Made by a program: the position numbers and the translations under genes. Under the pieces are notes generated by a model, which was not told the DNA's origin, searched no databases, and was given only the letters and a program-made list of their open reading frames with translations. A DNA stretch of 57,611 bases from WJMB01 sp964581465 (lineage in GTDB: Bacteria; RBG-13-66-14), in NCBI GenBank assembly GCA_964581465.1, contig CAZOOP010000021.1, forward strand, positions 1 through 57,611. Reading direction: 5' to 3'. This document shows, one piece after another, positions 1-6,788 of this stretch (position 1 is its first letter; the number at the start of each line of letters is the position of its first letter).

Positions 1-531
1 GGGAGCGCATCGCCGCCGATCGCGAGGCCGAGCTGGAGAAGCTCGAGGGGCACATCGAGGTGGATGAGTCCTACTTCGGCGGCCATCGTAAAGGAAAGCG
101 AGGCCGGGGCGCCGGCGGCAAGACCCCCGTCTTCGGGCTGCTCAAGCGAGGCGGCGAGGTCCGCGTCATCCTGCCGCCCAACTGTAGCGAGAAGCACCTG
201 CTGGGGGCCATTTTGGAGAACGTCGAGCTGGACTCGATCGTCTACTCCGACGGCTGGAAAGCCTATAACAAGCTCTCACTCAAAGGCTTCCACCACAGGC
301 GGATCAATCACCAGGAAGAGTTCGCCAACGGAAAGAACCATATCAACGGCATCGAGAACTTCTGGGGCTACGCCAAGCGCCGCTTAAAAGACTATCACGG
401 TGGCTTTAAACGTAACTTCAGGCTCTTTATCAGAGAAAGGTCGTTCCGATTCAATCACAGAAACGACGAAAACACTCTCGACTACCTGCAGGATGCACTG
501 CTCAATTGGTCCGATCAGGTTACATGATGCC
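1..531 (+). mobile_element. IS1595-like insertion sequence, left end cut off by window start
   Basis: The element contains a transposase reading frame that is already open at the window edge and ends at 527. It closes with an inverted-repeat end at about 503-531. Read inward on the minus strand, that end begins GGCATCATGTAACC and continues to TCGGACCAATTG. It closely matches the left end of the second copy at 57058 (GGGATCATGTAACC, then TCGGACCAATTG). The sequence to the right (532-572) matches one end of repeat family R2, so this IS appears to have landed in an R2 copy. The left terminal repeat and any target duplication lie outside the window. Confidence 0.85.
3..527 (+). CDS. IS1595-family (ISXO2-like) transposase, N-terminus missing
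   Basis: This is a DDE transposase of the IS1595/ISXO2-like family, which moves DNA by cut-and-paste or co-integrate chemistry. The frame is open from the first bases of the window, so the start codon and the usual N-terminal zinc ribbon lie outside. The visible part carries the family landmarks: VDESYFGG with the first catalytic Asp, VYSDGWKAY with the second, and the H-x-NGIENFWGYAKRRL segment that precedes the last acidic position. The C-terminus keeps the RFNHRND-type ending. No stop or frameshift interrupts the visible 174 codons, so this copy could be intact. It is much better preserved than the copy at the other window end, whose transposase is internally deleted. It sits 3' of parA, in a place where parB might be expected. 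Confidence 0.88.
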   Translation, partial: ERIAADREAELEKLEGHIEVDESYFGGHRKGKRGRGAGGKTPVFGLLKRGGEVRVILPPNCSEKHLLGAILENVELDSIVYSDGWKAYNKLSLKGFHHRRINHQEEFANGKNHINGIENFWGYAKRRLKDYHGGFKRNFRLFIRERSFRFNHRNDENTLDYLQDALLNWSDQVT

Positions 532-572
532 TTTGAATTTTCGAAGCCGGTTCAATATCAGGTGATAATCCC
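532..572 (-). repeat. R2 repeat end, truncated by the IS1595-like element
   Basis: Read on the minus strand from 572, the sequence begins GGGATTATCACC and reaches TGAACCGGCT. This matches the R2 end seen at 34369 (GGGATCATCACTCG, then TGAACCGACTC) and at 16859. The rest of this R2 copy is cut off by the IS at 531. The following stretch, 573-722, holds nothing I recognise. Confidence 0.55.
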
Positions 573-722
573 AGGCGGAATGAGCGCTCTAAGCTATTTT
601 CTCAACTGCTCCCAGGACGCTTGTTCGGCTGCCGCCGGTCTATGTGGCTGTCAGTCGCCCATCGATTGGAGACAGCGGTATCGACCACCGTCAAGAAAAG
701 GGCAGGCTGAGGATACCCGGGG

Positions 723-1499
723 CTAGACGGCGGCGGCGGCGAGCATCTCCCGGGCCACGGCGAGGTAGCTCTGGGCGCCGCGGCTGGTCAGGGCGTACTC
801 GAGCACGGGCATACCGTGGCTGGGCGCCTCGGAGAGACGCACGTTGCGCGGGATGACGGTCTGGTAGACCCGGCGGCCGAAGTGCTTGCGGACCTGCTTC
901 TCGACGTCCTCGGCCAGGCGTGTTCGCGAGTCGTACATGGTCAACAGTACGCCGTCGATCTCCAGGGGATGGCCCAGGCGGCCGCGGACGTATTCGACGG
1001 CGCGCAGTAGTTGGGTCAGCCCCTCGAGGGCGTAGTACTCGGCTTGAACAGGAATCAGCACCCCGTCGGCGGCCAGCATGGCGTTGAGGGTCAGCAGCCC
1101 CAGGGACGGGGGGCAGTCGAAGAGCATGTAGGCGAAGCCCTCGAGGCTCTCGACGGCGCAGCGCAAGCGCAGCGGGGCGTCCTGGGAGCCGAGGAGGTCG
1201 CGCTCCAGGGAGACCATCTCCGGCGAACTGGGCACCAGATAGAGGCCCTCGACGGCGGTGGGGCGTAGGGCCTCGGTCATCGAGCAGAGGCCGTTGAGGA
1301 CGTCCTTGATGGTCTTTTCGCCCTCGCCGGAGTAGACGCCCAGGCCAGAGCCGGCATTGCCCTGGGGGTCGACGTCGACGATCAGGGTGGGTCGACCGGC
1401 GGCGGCCAGGGAGGCGCCCAGATTGATGGCGGTGGTGGTCTTGCCGACCCCGCCCTTCTGATTGGCGATGGCGATGCGGCGGGTTTTCACGTCAGTCAA
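723..1499 (-). CDS. parA: ParA/Soj-family chromosome partitioning ATPase
   Basis: ParA binds ATP, coats nucleoid DNA and, with ParB bound at parS, drives segregation of the chromosome origin. The 258-residue protein opens with the deviant Walker A motif NQKGGVGKTTT (residues 13-23). It continues with the DVDPQGNA switch segment and the family patterns LFDCPPSLGLLTLNA and VQAEYYALEGL. Length and motif spacing are typical of chromosomal Soj proteins rather than plasmid ParA, which carry an N-terminal HTH. Its start overlaps the end of rsmG by 8 bp, the usual rsmG-parA arrangement and probable translational coupling. A parB gene normally follows, but here only about 190 bp of unrecognised sequence and IS/R2 remnants lie downstream. 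ParB is therefore either elsewhere or was displaced. Confidence 0.93.
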   Translation of the reverse strand: MTDVKTRRIAIANQKGGVGKTTTAINLGASLAAAGRPTLIVDVDPQGNAGSGLGVYSGEGEKTIKDVLNGLCSMTEALRPTAVEGLYLVPSSPEMVSLERDLLGSQDAPLRLRCAVESLEGFAYMLFDCPPSLGLLTLNAMLAADGVLIPVQAEYYALEGLTQLLRAVEYVRGRLGHPLEIDGVLLTMYDSRTRLAEDVEKQVRKHFGRRVYQTVIPRNVRLSEAPSHGMPVLEYALTSRGAQSYLAVAREMLAAAAV

Positions 1500-2319
1500 T
1501 CACCTTGCGGCGCAGGAAGAGACGGCGCCGGACCCAGGGACCGGGATCGGGCAACAGCTCTTCATAGGTTCGGCATGTCCAGGCGGTGGAGGGCCGGGGT
1601 TCACTTTCGCCCACCAGACAGATCAAGCGGCTCCCCGGGGCCAGCAACCCTTCGCAGGCCCTCCAGGCGTTGGCGGGGCTCCAGACGGCCCGCGTGTAGA
1701 CGGCTTCGGGAGCGGCGCATTCGTTTAGCAGTTCCGGGCTCTCGACGCGCTCACGGACGACGGTCCAGCGGAGGGCGGCGAAGGGTGCGGCTGTCGGAGC
1801 GGTCGTGTTGGAGGAAGGTTCTCCCTCGGTGGGAGCCGCTTTCTGACCAGCCCCCCAGACCAGCCCCCGGGTTGGTTGCGGAGCGGTCGTGTTGGAGGAA
1901 GGTTCTCCCTCGGTGGGAGCCGCTTTCTGACCAGCCCCCCAGACCAGCCCCCCCAGGCGGTGGAGAAAGCTGGCGCGGCGGCGGCGGGGTTCGACGAGGA
2001 GGAGTCGGAGACCGGGCCTTAGCAGCGCCAGGGGCAGGGCGGGCAGACCGGCGCCGGCGCCGGCGTCGACGATGAGGCCGTCGGGTGGGAGGACGGCGGC
2101 CAGGGCGGCGGCGTCGACGAGGGCGTCGGCGATCAGCTCGACGGGATCGGCGGCGCGCGAGACGAGGTTGAAGCGTCGGTTCCAGGTTTCCAGAAGACGG
2201 GCGTAGGCGTCGAGGAACTCCCGCAGGTCGGCGGGGTCGATGTCGGAGCCCGGTGGACCGGTCCTGGACGCGGCGGCGCCGATGGTCAGGGCGCACTGAA
2301 ACAAGGGCGAGTCTAGCAC
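1492..2319 (-). CDS. rsmG: 16S rRNA (guanine527-N7)-methyltransferase RsmG with a duplicated in-frame insertion
   Basis: RsmG methylates G527 of 16S rRNA using SAM. The N-terminal pattern around YARLLETWNRRFNLVS and the SAM-binding loop VDAGAGAGLPALPLALLRPG followed by LLLVEPRRRRASFLHRL identify the family. At 275 residues it is longer than the usual 200-220. The excess is a segment of about 57 residues between the helix ending FLHRL and the strand starting FAALRWTVV. It is made of two copies of a 24-residue peptide (GLVWGAGQKAAP...) encoded by a perfect 73-bp DNA duplication. The frame stays open through it, and the insertion lies in a loop, so function may survive. The start is uncertain: GTG at 2319 overlaps a good promoter match, and TTG at 2304 is the next option. 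It is followed by parA with an 8-bp overlap. Confidence 0.87.
   Translation of the reverse strand: MLDSPLFQCALTIGAAASRTGPPGSDIDPADLREFLDAYARLLETWNRRFNLVSRAADPVELIADALVDAAALAAVLPPDGLIVDAGAGAGLPALPLALLRPGLRLLLVEPRRRRASFLHRLGGLVWGAGQKAAPTEGEPSSNTTAPQPTRGLVWGAGQKAAPTEGEPSSNTTAPTAAPFAALRWTVVRERVESPELLNECAAPEAVYTRAVWSPANAWRACEGLLAPGSRLICLVGESEPRPSTAWTCRTYEELLPDPGPWVRRRLFLRRKVID
1796..1952. repeat. Two identical 73-bp direct repeats, 84 bp apart, inside rsmG
   Basis: Copies lie at 1796-1868 and 1880-1952 and are identical over 73 bp, separated by 11 bp. The 84-bp offset is exactly 28 codons, so the duplication keeps the reading frame. Each copy has internal symmetry (CTCCC...GGGAG) and an internal near-repeat of GCTGGTCTGGGG-type sequence on the minus strand. 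It resembles a small palindromic element that tolerates insertion into coding sequence; whether it occurs elsewhere in the genome cannot be seen here. Confidence 0.9.
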
Positions 2320-2338
2320 AGTCGGTTATTCAAGTCCA
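2310..2338 (-). promoter_or_regulatory. Candidate sigma70-type promoter for rsmG-parA
   Basis: On the minus strand TGGACT (2333-2338) is followed after 17 bp by TAGACT (2310-2315) with an extended -10 TG. It overlaps the GTG at 2319, so if it is used the transcript would begin close to the TTG at 2304 and be nearly leaderless. This is pattern matching only. Confidence 0.35.
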
Positions 2339-2371
2339 GCATGGGGAGACGGGCGTGGGGTCTCAATTCGG

Positions 2372-3295
2372 CTACCAGTACCAGACCAGATCGTACTCCC
2401 GGACCTCGTCATCGGTGATCCGGCGGACGAACTCGCCGTACCAGGTGTAGAGGCAGATGTCGACCTGTTTGTCGAGGTTGCTGATGACCATGATGTAGTC
2501 GCCCGAGGCGGAGATCGCCGGGCAGTACTCCATCCAGTCCGGGGTTTCGATGAGGGTGCCCGAGTTGGTCGAGGTCAGGCGGACATAGCCGATATCCAGA
2601 TTGCCCTCGGAGAGAACGTCGAAGAGGATGTAGTCGCTCTCGGCGTCGAAGCAGGGGGCGTTGATATCGCCGTCCATGTCGGTCAGGCGGCGCGGCTCCT
2701 CCTCGCCGGTGAGGTCGATGTTGTAGAGGTCCATCGAGCCGTTCTGGTCGGAGATGAAGACCAGGTCGTTGCCGTCGGAGCTGATGATCGGCTCGCTGTC
2801 GTCGGAGCGTCGGTCGGTTAGGCGCTCGGGCTCCTTGCGGGGGTTGTCGAGTTCCAGGCGGTAGATCTCGTCGTCACCGAGGATGCTGGTCGAGACGTAG
2901 TAGACGTAGAAGCCGTCGTGGGAGACCACGGGGTCGGCCTTGTAGCTGCCCTCTTCGGTCAGCAGCTTCGCGGTGGGTGGATCGGTGAGCTCGATCAGGC
3001 AGATCTCGCGGAAGCCCTGGACGGCGGCCACACAGACGATAGCCTCGCCGCCGGGCACGGGGTGGGGCTCGTAGAAGCCTGTGACGTTGCGAAGCAGGCC
3101 GGAGTCGGTGATGACCTCGACTTCGTCGCCTTGGGGGGTGTTGAGGATGACCTGGCTCATCCCGTCTACCTCGGCGGTGTAGAGGATTTTGCCGGGCAGC
3201 TCGACGGCGGGGTTGACCTCGACGCGGCAGCCGGCCAGACCCAGAACGAGGATAACCAGGATCAGGGCGGCGGGGATGGCGGGGAGTGATCGCAC
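2372..3295 (-). CDS. Lipoprotein with TolB-like PD40 beta-propeller repeats
   Basis: A 307-residue predicted lipoprotein. The hydrophobic signal ends in a lipobox LAGC with Cys23 as the acylated residue, so it should be membrane-anchored and exported. The rest consists of WD40-like PD40 repeats of the TolB type, visible as recurring D-G-x-x-V-Y/I-F-x-S/D units such as VSHDGFYVYYVS, ISSDGNDLVFISDQNGSMDLYNIDL and FDAESDYILFDVL. It is shorter than TolB and lacks an obvious TolB N-terminal domain, so it is not assigned as tolB. The start is GTG at 3295, 3 bp after the stop of the upstream ATPase gene, which implies co-transcription. Its substrate or partner is unknown; PD40 propellers commonly bind protein partners in the periplasm. 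Confidence 0.82.
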   Translation of the reverse strand: MRSLPAIPAALILVILVLGLAGCRVEVNPAVELPGKILYTAEVDGMSQVILNTPQGDEVEVITDSGLLRNVTGFYEPHPVPGGEAIVCVAAVQGFREICLIELTDPPTAKLLTEEGSYKADPVVSHDGFYVYYVSTSILGDDEIYRLELDNPRKEPERLTDRRSDDSEPIISSDGNDLVFISDQNGSMDLYNIDLTGEEEPRRLTDMDGDINAPCFDAESDYILFDVLSEGNLDIGYVRLTSTNSGTLIETPDWMEYCPAISASGDYIMVISNLDKQVDICLYTWYGEFVRRITDDEVREYDLVWYW

Positions 3296-3298
3296 GGC

Positions 3299-4126
3299 TT
3301 ACCTCCCGGAGGTGGGTTGGCTGTCAGGTTGGTGAAGCCTCGCGGCGGCCAGGGCGGCGCCCCGGGCGGTGACGAAGGCCGGTCGTTCCGTACGGCGCAG
3401 GGGCAGGCCCAGGACGGCGAAAGCCTCGATGAGCGCGGCGGCGGCCAAGCCGTTCACGGCCACTCCACCGGCGAGGAGCATACCGTGGGACGGATCGGCG
3501 GGAGGACGCCCGGCGGAGGCGGGCAGGGCGGTCAATCGTCCGGCGATGGATCGCGCGGCTGCGCCGACGAGCCCGCGGGGATCCTCTCCTGTGGCCAGGC
3601 GGCCGACCAGCTCGCTCTCGGCGAAGACGCCGCAGGTCGCCGAGAGGCCGGGTTCATCGGGCGGTGGGAGCTCGAGGGCATCCCATTCGTCCAGGGGCAG
3701 CTCGCAGATGCGGGCGGCGAGTTCGAGGAAGCGGCCGGTGCCGGCGGCGCAGCGGTCGTTGAGGGCGAAGCCGGCGCAGCGGCCCCGGGGGTCGATCCAG
3801 ACGAACTTGGCGTCCTGACCGCCGACGTCCAGGCCGCCGACGGCATCGGCGTCCAGCTCACGGGCTCCCAGGGCCAGGCAGGTGATCTCGGTCAGGACGC
3901 GATCGGCCCGCACGGCGCGGCGACCGTAACCCGTGGCCACGGTCAGAGCGGGCTCGACGCCGCCGCAGACCTCGCGGCGCAGGCGCTCGGCGGTCCCGGT
4001 GCCGTCGGCCCCCGTCGGCCCCCAGGCCCTTGCCCTCACCCGGACCGTCCCGGCGCTCATCGTGATGAAAACCGCCTGGGTGCTGGTCGATCCGATGTCC
4101 AAACCGAGATAGTGCCCGTCTTTCAT
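3299..4126 (-). CDS. BadF/BadG/BcrA/BcrD-type ATPase (2-hydroxyacyl-CoA dehydratase activase-like)
   Basis: A member of the ASKHA-fold activators that use ATP hydrolysis to push an electron from a shared [4Fe-4S] cluster into a 2-hydroxyacyl-CoA dehydratase or benzoyl-CoA reductase. The 275-residue protein shows the phosphate-1 motif LDIGSTSTQAVF, the LDVGGQDAKFV motif, NDRCAAGTGRFLE, and ATCGVFAESE. The Cys residues in CAAGTG and TCGVF are the cluster ligands known from HgdC. All are present, so it should be active. No dehydratase subunits are encoded nearby, and it is coupled instead to a PD40 lipoprotein gene 3 bp downstream. Its partner enzyme is therefore unknown, and many orphan members of this family have unassigned roles. 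It is divergent from the VWA gene at 4367. Confidence 0.87.
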   Translation of the reverse strand: MKDGHYLGLDIGSTSTQAVFITMSAGTVRVRARAWGPTGADGTGTAERLRREVCGGVEPALTVATGYGRRAVRADRVLTEITCLALGARELDADAVGGLDVGGQDAKFVWIDPRGRCAGFALNDRCAAGTGRFLELAARICELPLDEWDALELPPPDEPGLSATCGVFAESELVGRLATGEDPRGLVGAAARSIAGRLTALPASAGRPPADPSHGMLLAGGVAVNGLAAAALIEAFAVLGLPLRRTERPAFVTARGAALAAARLHQPDSQPTSGR

Positions 4127-4180
4127 GGTCTTACATTACCACAAGCCTTTCGCCGCCGCCAAGTGCAGGAACCGGAAAAG

Positions 4181-4189
4181 TGCTACAAT
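4181..4189 (+). promoter_or_regulatory. Extended -10 promoter candidate for the VWA protein gene
   Basis: TG at 4181-4182, one base, then TACAAT at 4184-4189 fits an extended -10 element; no good -35 is visible. Use of this promoter gives a 5' leader of about 170 nt before the ATG at 4367. The leader contains short possible hairpins (for example GCTGG...CCAGC near 4308-4320) but no riboswitch class that I recognise. Confidence 0.35.
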
Positions 4190-4366
4190 CGTAGAGTATT
4201 AATCCGCCTTTCGGGAATTATCCATTCGCGTTTATCAAGCGACCCGCCAGAGCGGAGAGGGAACGGCTTATCCGACAGGTTTTTACCGGTACGCCTGAGC
4301 TGGCGATTAAACCCAGCGACGCGACCGGCGGCCATCCATGGATCATAAGCTAAAGAGGGAGGAACG

Positions 4367-6208
4367 ATGCGCGGTAAGTATACGGCAATACTAGTGGTGC
4401 TGGTTCTGGCGGCCCTGACGGCGCCGGCCCTGGCCAAGGTGCAACTGGGCGTGCTGTACTTCAAGGTCCAGGCCCCCGACGAGAGCTACGACTACCTCTC
4501 CGAAGGCCTGGCCGAGATGCTGATGACCGACCTGGCCAACCAGCCCGACATAACCGTGGTCGAGCGCGAGCGCCTGGACGAGGTGCTCCAGGAGCACGCC
4601 CTGGGCGGCACGGGGATCACCGATCCCGAGGAGGCCATAGAAGTCGGGCGCATTCTCAAGCTGGATCTGATGATCATGGGCTCGCTGACCATGGTCGGCG
4701 AGAGCATGCGCCTGGACGCCCAGGTCCTCGGCGTGGAGACCGGCGAGATCCTGGGCGGTGTTCGCGCCGAGAGCGGCAGTATCGACGGGGTCTTCGAGAT
4801 GCTCGACCTGCTCAGCGGCCAGCTCGTCGACAAGATCCGCGACGTGCGCTACGGCAAACCCGACACCCCGGTGGTCTTCGTCGAGCCCGGCGAGGACGCT
4901 TCGCGGATGGACGTGGCCTTCCTGGTCGACACCACGGGCAGCATGGGCGACGAGATCGAGGTCGTCAAGCAGAAGATGCGCGAGATCGCCGCCGAGATCG
5001 CCCAGGGCAACCCGGCCCCGGCGGTGCGCTTCGCCATCGTCGAGTACCGTGACCGCGGCGACGCCTACGTCACCAAGGTCAGCGACTTCACCTACGACGT
5101 CGTCGAGCTCCACGGCGTGATCAACGCCATCTACGCCGGCGGCGGCGGCGACACCCCGGAGAGCGTCTACCGCGCCCTCGACGACGGACTCAACGAGATC
5201 GATTGGGATAAAGACAACGATGTCACCAAGCTGGTCTTCCTGATCGGTGACGCCGGGCCCCACGAATACGACGACGAGTACTACGACATCGAGGACGCCA
5301 TCGACGACGCCCAGGACCTGGGCGCCAGCATCTTCGCCATCGGCTGCTCCGGCCTGGACCAGGACCCCGGCGCCACCGCGGCCTTCAAGCAGGTGGCCTA
5401 CGAGACCAACGGCAGCTTCGAATACCTCTCCTACCGCCAGATCTACCAGGACGCCGCCACCGGCGAGGTCGCCTCCTACATCTACGAGGGCGGCCGCTAC
5501 TACGACGAGGAGACCGTGCGCCGCGAGCTCGAGGACTCCGGCGTCGTCGACGACGACACCGACATCTTCGACATCGGCGTCACCCGCATCAACAAGGCCG
5601 CCGAGGCCGTCGAGCGCGACGAGGTCGACACCGAGAGCGAGGCCTACGGCGACGGCGGCGCCGTGGGCGGAATCACCTCCTCGCCCTCCACCGTTTCCGA
5701 CGAGACCGTGGCCGCCGCCGAGGAACGCGCCGCGGGCATGGCCTACACCGGCGGCATGGCCGGTTCCATGGTCGCCCAGGAAAACAACCTCGACTCCCTG
5801 ATCACCCAGGTCATCCAGTCCAACGCCGCCGAACGGGGCGTCAGCTACGACATGGGCGTATCCCAGGCCCGGGTGCTGGTGCGCCAGGGCGAACGTGAGT
5901 ACTGGGTCAACATCACCGACCCCGCCCAGGTCGAACGCCTGCGCGAAGCCGCCGAGAACGACGAGACCCTCTGGCTGGCCGCCGGCGTCAAGACCGTCAC
6001 CGACGAGGAATCCGAGGAAACCTCCATCGCCTTCAAGGGCGGCACCCTGCGCGTCTACGAGCCCGGCGAGACCGTCCCGCTGATGACCCAGCGCAGCCTG
6101 GACGAGATCGCCGAAGACCCCGACTACTACGTCAACAATGGTCTGGGCAAGGACAACCAGTGGAGCTTCCAGGCCGAGATCGTCGACTTCGAAGAGGTCG
6201 AGCGCTAA
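4367..6208 (+). CDS. Exported CsgG/FlgO-like protein fused to a von Willebrand factor A domain
   Basis: A 613-residue exported protein. Residues 1-23 form a Sec signal peptide ending in ALA. Residues about 24-160 resemble the CsgG/FlgO-type domain: LGVLYFKVQAPDESYDYLSEGLAEMLMTDL, then TVVERERLDEVL, then a GRxLKLDLMIMGSLT strand. From residue 181 a VWA domain begins with the MIDAS motif VDTTGSMG (Asp188, Thr190, Ser192) and continues with EYRDRGD and a GGGGDTPES turn, so it probably binds a divalent metal and a protein partner. The C-terminal third is acidic and unassigned. The start is ATG at 4367 behind AGGGAGGAACG. A strong terminator follows at 6231, so it is probably monocistronic. It likely acts in the periplasm or at the cell surface; its ligand is unknown. 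Confidence 0.8.
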   Translation: MRGKYTAILVVLVLAALTAPALAKVQLGVLYFKVQAPDESYDYLSEGLAEMLMTDLANQPDITVVERERLDEVLQEHALGGTGITDPEEAIEVGRILKLDLMIMGSLTMVGESMRLDAQVLGVETGEILGGVRAESGSIDGVFEMLDLLSGQLVDKIRDVRYGKPDTPVVFVEPGEDASRMDVAFLVDTTGSMGDEIEVVKQKMREIAAEIAQGNPAPAVRFAIVEYRDRGDAYVTKVSDFTYDVVELHGVINAIYAGGGGDTPESVYRALDDGLNEIDWDKDNDVTKLVFLIGDAGPHEYDDEYYDIEDAIDDAQDLGASIFAIGCSGLDQDPGATAAFKQVAYETNGSFEYLSYRQIYQDAATGEVASYIYEGGRYYDEETVRRELEDSGVVDDDTDIFDIGVTRINKAAEAVERDEVDTESEAYGDGGAVGGITSSPSTVSDETVAAAEERAAGMAYTGGMAGSMVAQENNLDSLITQVIQSNAAERGVSYDMGVSQARVLVRQGEREYWVNITDPAQVERLREAAENDETLWLAAGVKTVTDEESEETSIAFKGGTLRVYEPGETVPLMTQRSLDEIAEDPDYYVNNGLGKDNQWSFQAEIVDFEEVER

Positions 6209-6230
6209 AGTCCACGCATCCGCATTAAAC

Positions 6231-6260
6231 AAAAGGGACCCACAAAGGGTCCCTTTTTTG
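6231..6260 (+). terminator. Rho-independent terminator after the VWA gene
   Basis: The stem AAGGGACC/GGTCCCTT encloses a short loop and is followed by a run of T residues. It lies about 23 bp after the stop of the gene ending at 6208. Confidence 0.85.
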
Positions 6261-6345
6261 TTATACTGAAATTTGCTATCCAAATGATGACTATCGACTG
6301 TCGACTATCCTAGGATAGAATACCAACCTCAATCATGGGGAAAGT

Positions 6346-6558
6346 ATGCTGCGGCTGCCCATCAACTGCGAAATCATCGCCTCCGCGGGGTACCAGAGCG
6401 GTGATGAGCTCCTCGAACTCGAGTTCAACGACGGCAAGGTCTACCAGTACGAGGGTGTGTCCGTCGAGGTTTACCGGCGGATGATGGGCAACCCGGAACC
6501 CGGCCGGTTCTACCGCGAGCACATCCGGCACTTCTTTCCATACAGAAGGGTGAGGTAG
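6346..6558 (+). CDS. KTSC-domain small protein
   Basis: A 70-residue protein covering a complete KTSC domain, a small fold found alone or beside lysyl-tRNA synthetase-like and phage proteins, with unknown biochemical role. The family pattern is visible as IIASAGYQSGDELLELEFNDG, then KVYQYEGVSVEVYRRMM, then GRFYREHIRHFFPYRRV, which is the usual LxLxFxxGxxYxYxxV...Y core and terminal I-x-x-x-F-x-Y strand. The domain fills the whole protein, so it is not a fragment. The ATG at 6346 has GGGGAAAG upstream as ribosome-binding site. It is not in an obvious operon: the terminator at 6231 separates it from the gene before it, and repeats and the AT-rich gene follow. Confidence 0.72.
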   Translation: MLRLPINCEIIASAGYQSGDELLELEFNDGKVYQYEGVSVEVYRRMMGNPEPGRFYREHIRHFFPYRRVR

Positions 6559-6723
6559 GGGGACTCCGGCGGGGTGTATGCGGGGGCCGGGCCGACAAAT
6601 GGCTCGCATTCCCGCTCTGTAGGGGCGGGCTCCGATTCCACCCAAAATTTGCATTAGCACCCTGTAGGGCGGGGGCTCTGCCCCCCGCCGCGAAAAAAGA
6701 TGCGTTTTGATGACTATGATGTG

Positions 6724-6751
6724 TTGACTCTCTAGTTTAACAAAGTATACT
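6724..6751 (+). promoter_or_regulatory. Sigma70-type promoter for the AT-rich gene
   Basis: TTGACT at 6724-6729 and TATACT at 6746-6751 are separated by 16 bp, a near-consensus housekeeping promoter. It lies 38 bp upstream of the chosen GTG start and inside the AT-rich segment, so the cassette carries its own promoter. Confidence 0.6.
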
Positions 6752-6788
6752 ATAGCAATACCTTATTAAAGGAATGGAGGATAGCATC

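Noticed and set aside
2372..3295. Assignment of the PD40 lipoprotein as TolB
   Set aside because: It is shorter than TolB, has a lipobox, lacks the TolB N-terminal domain and has no tolQRA-pal neighbours.
4391..6283. 630-codon open frame on the minus strand opposite the VWA gene
   Set aside because: Its composition is a Val/Leu/Asp/Gly-rich shadow of GC-rich codons, with no domain pattern. The plus-strand gene has a signal peptide, VWA motif, ribosome-binding site and terminator.
6774..6788. ATG 6774 as start of the AT-rich gene
   Set aside because: The GGAGG ribosome-binding site overlaps this ATG and is spaced correctly for GTG 6789.
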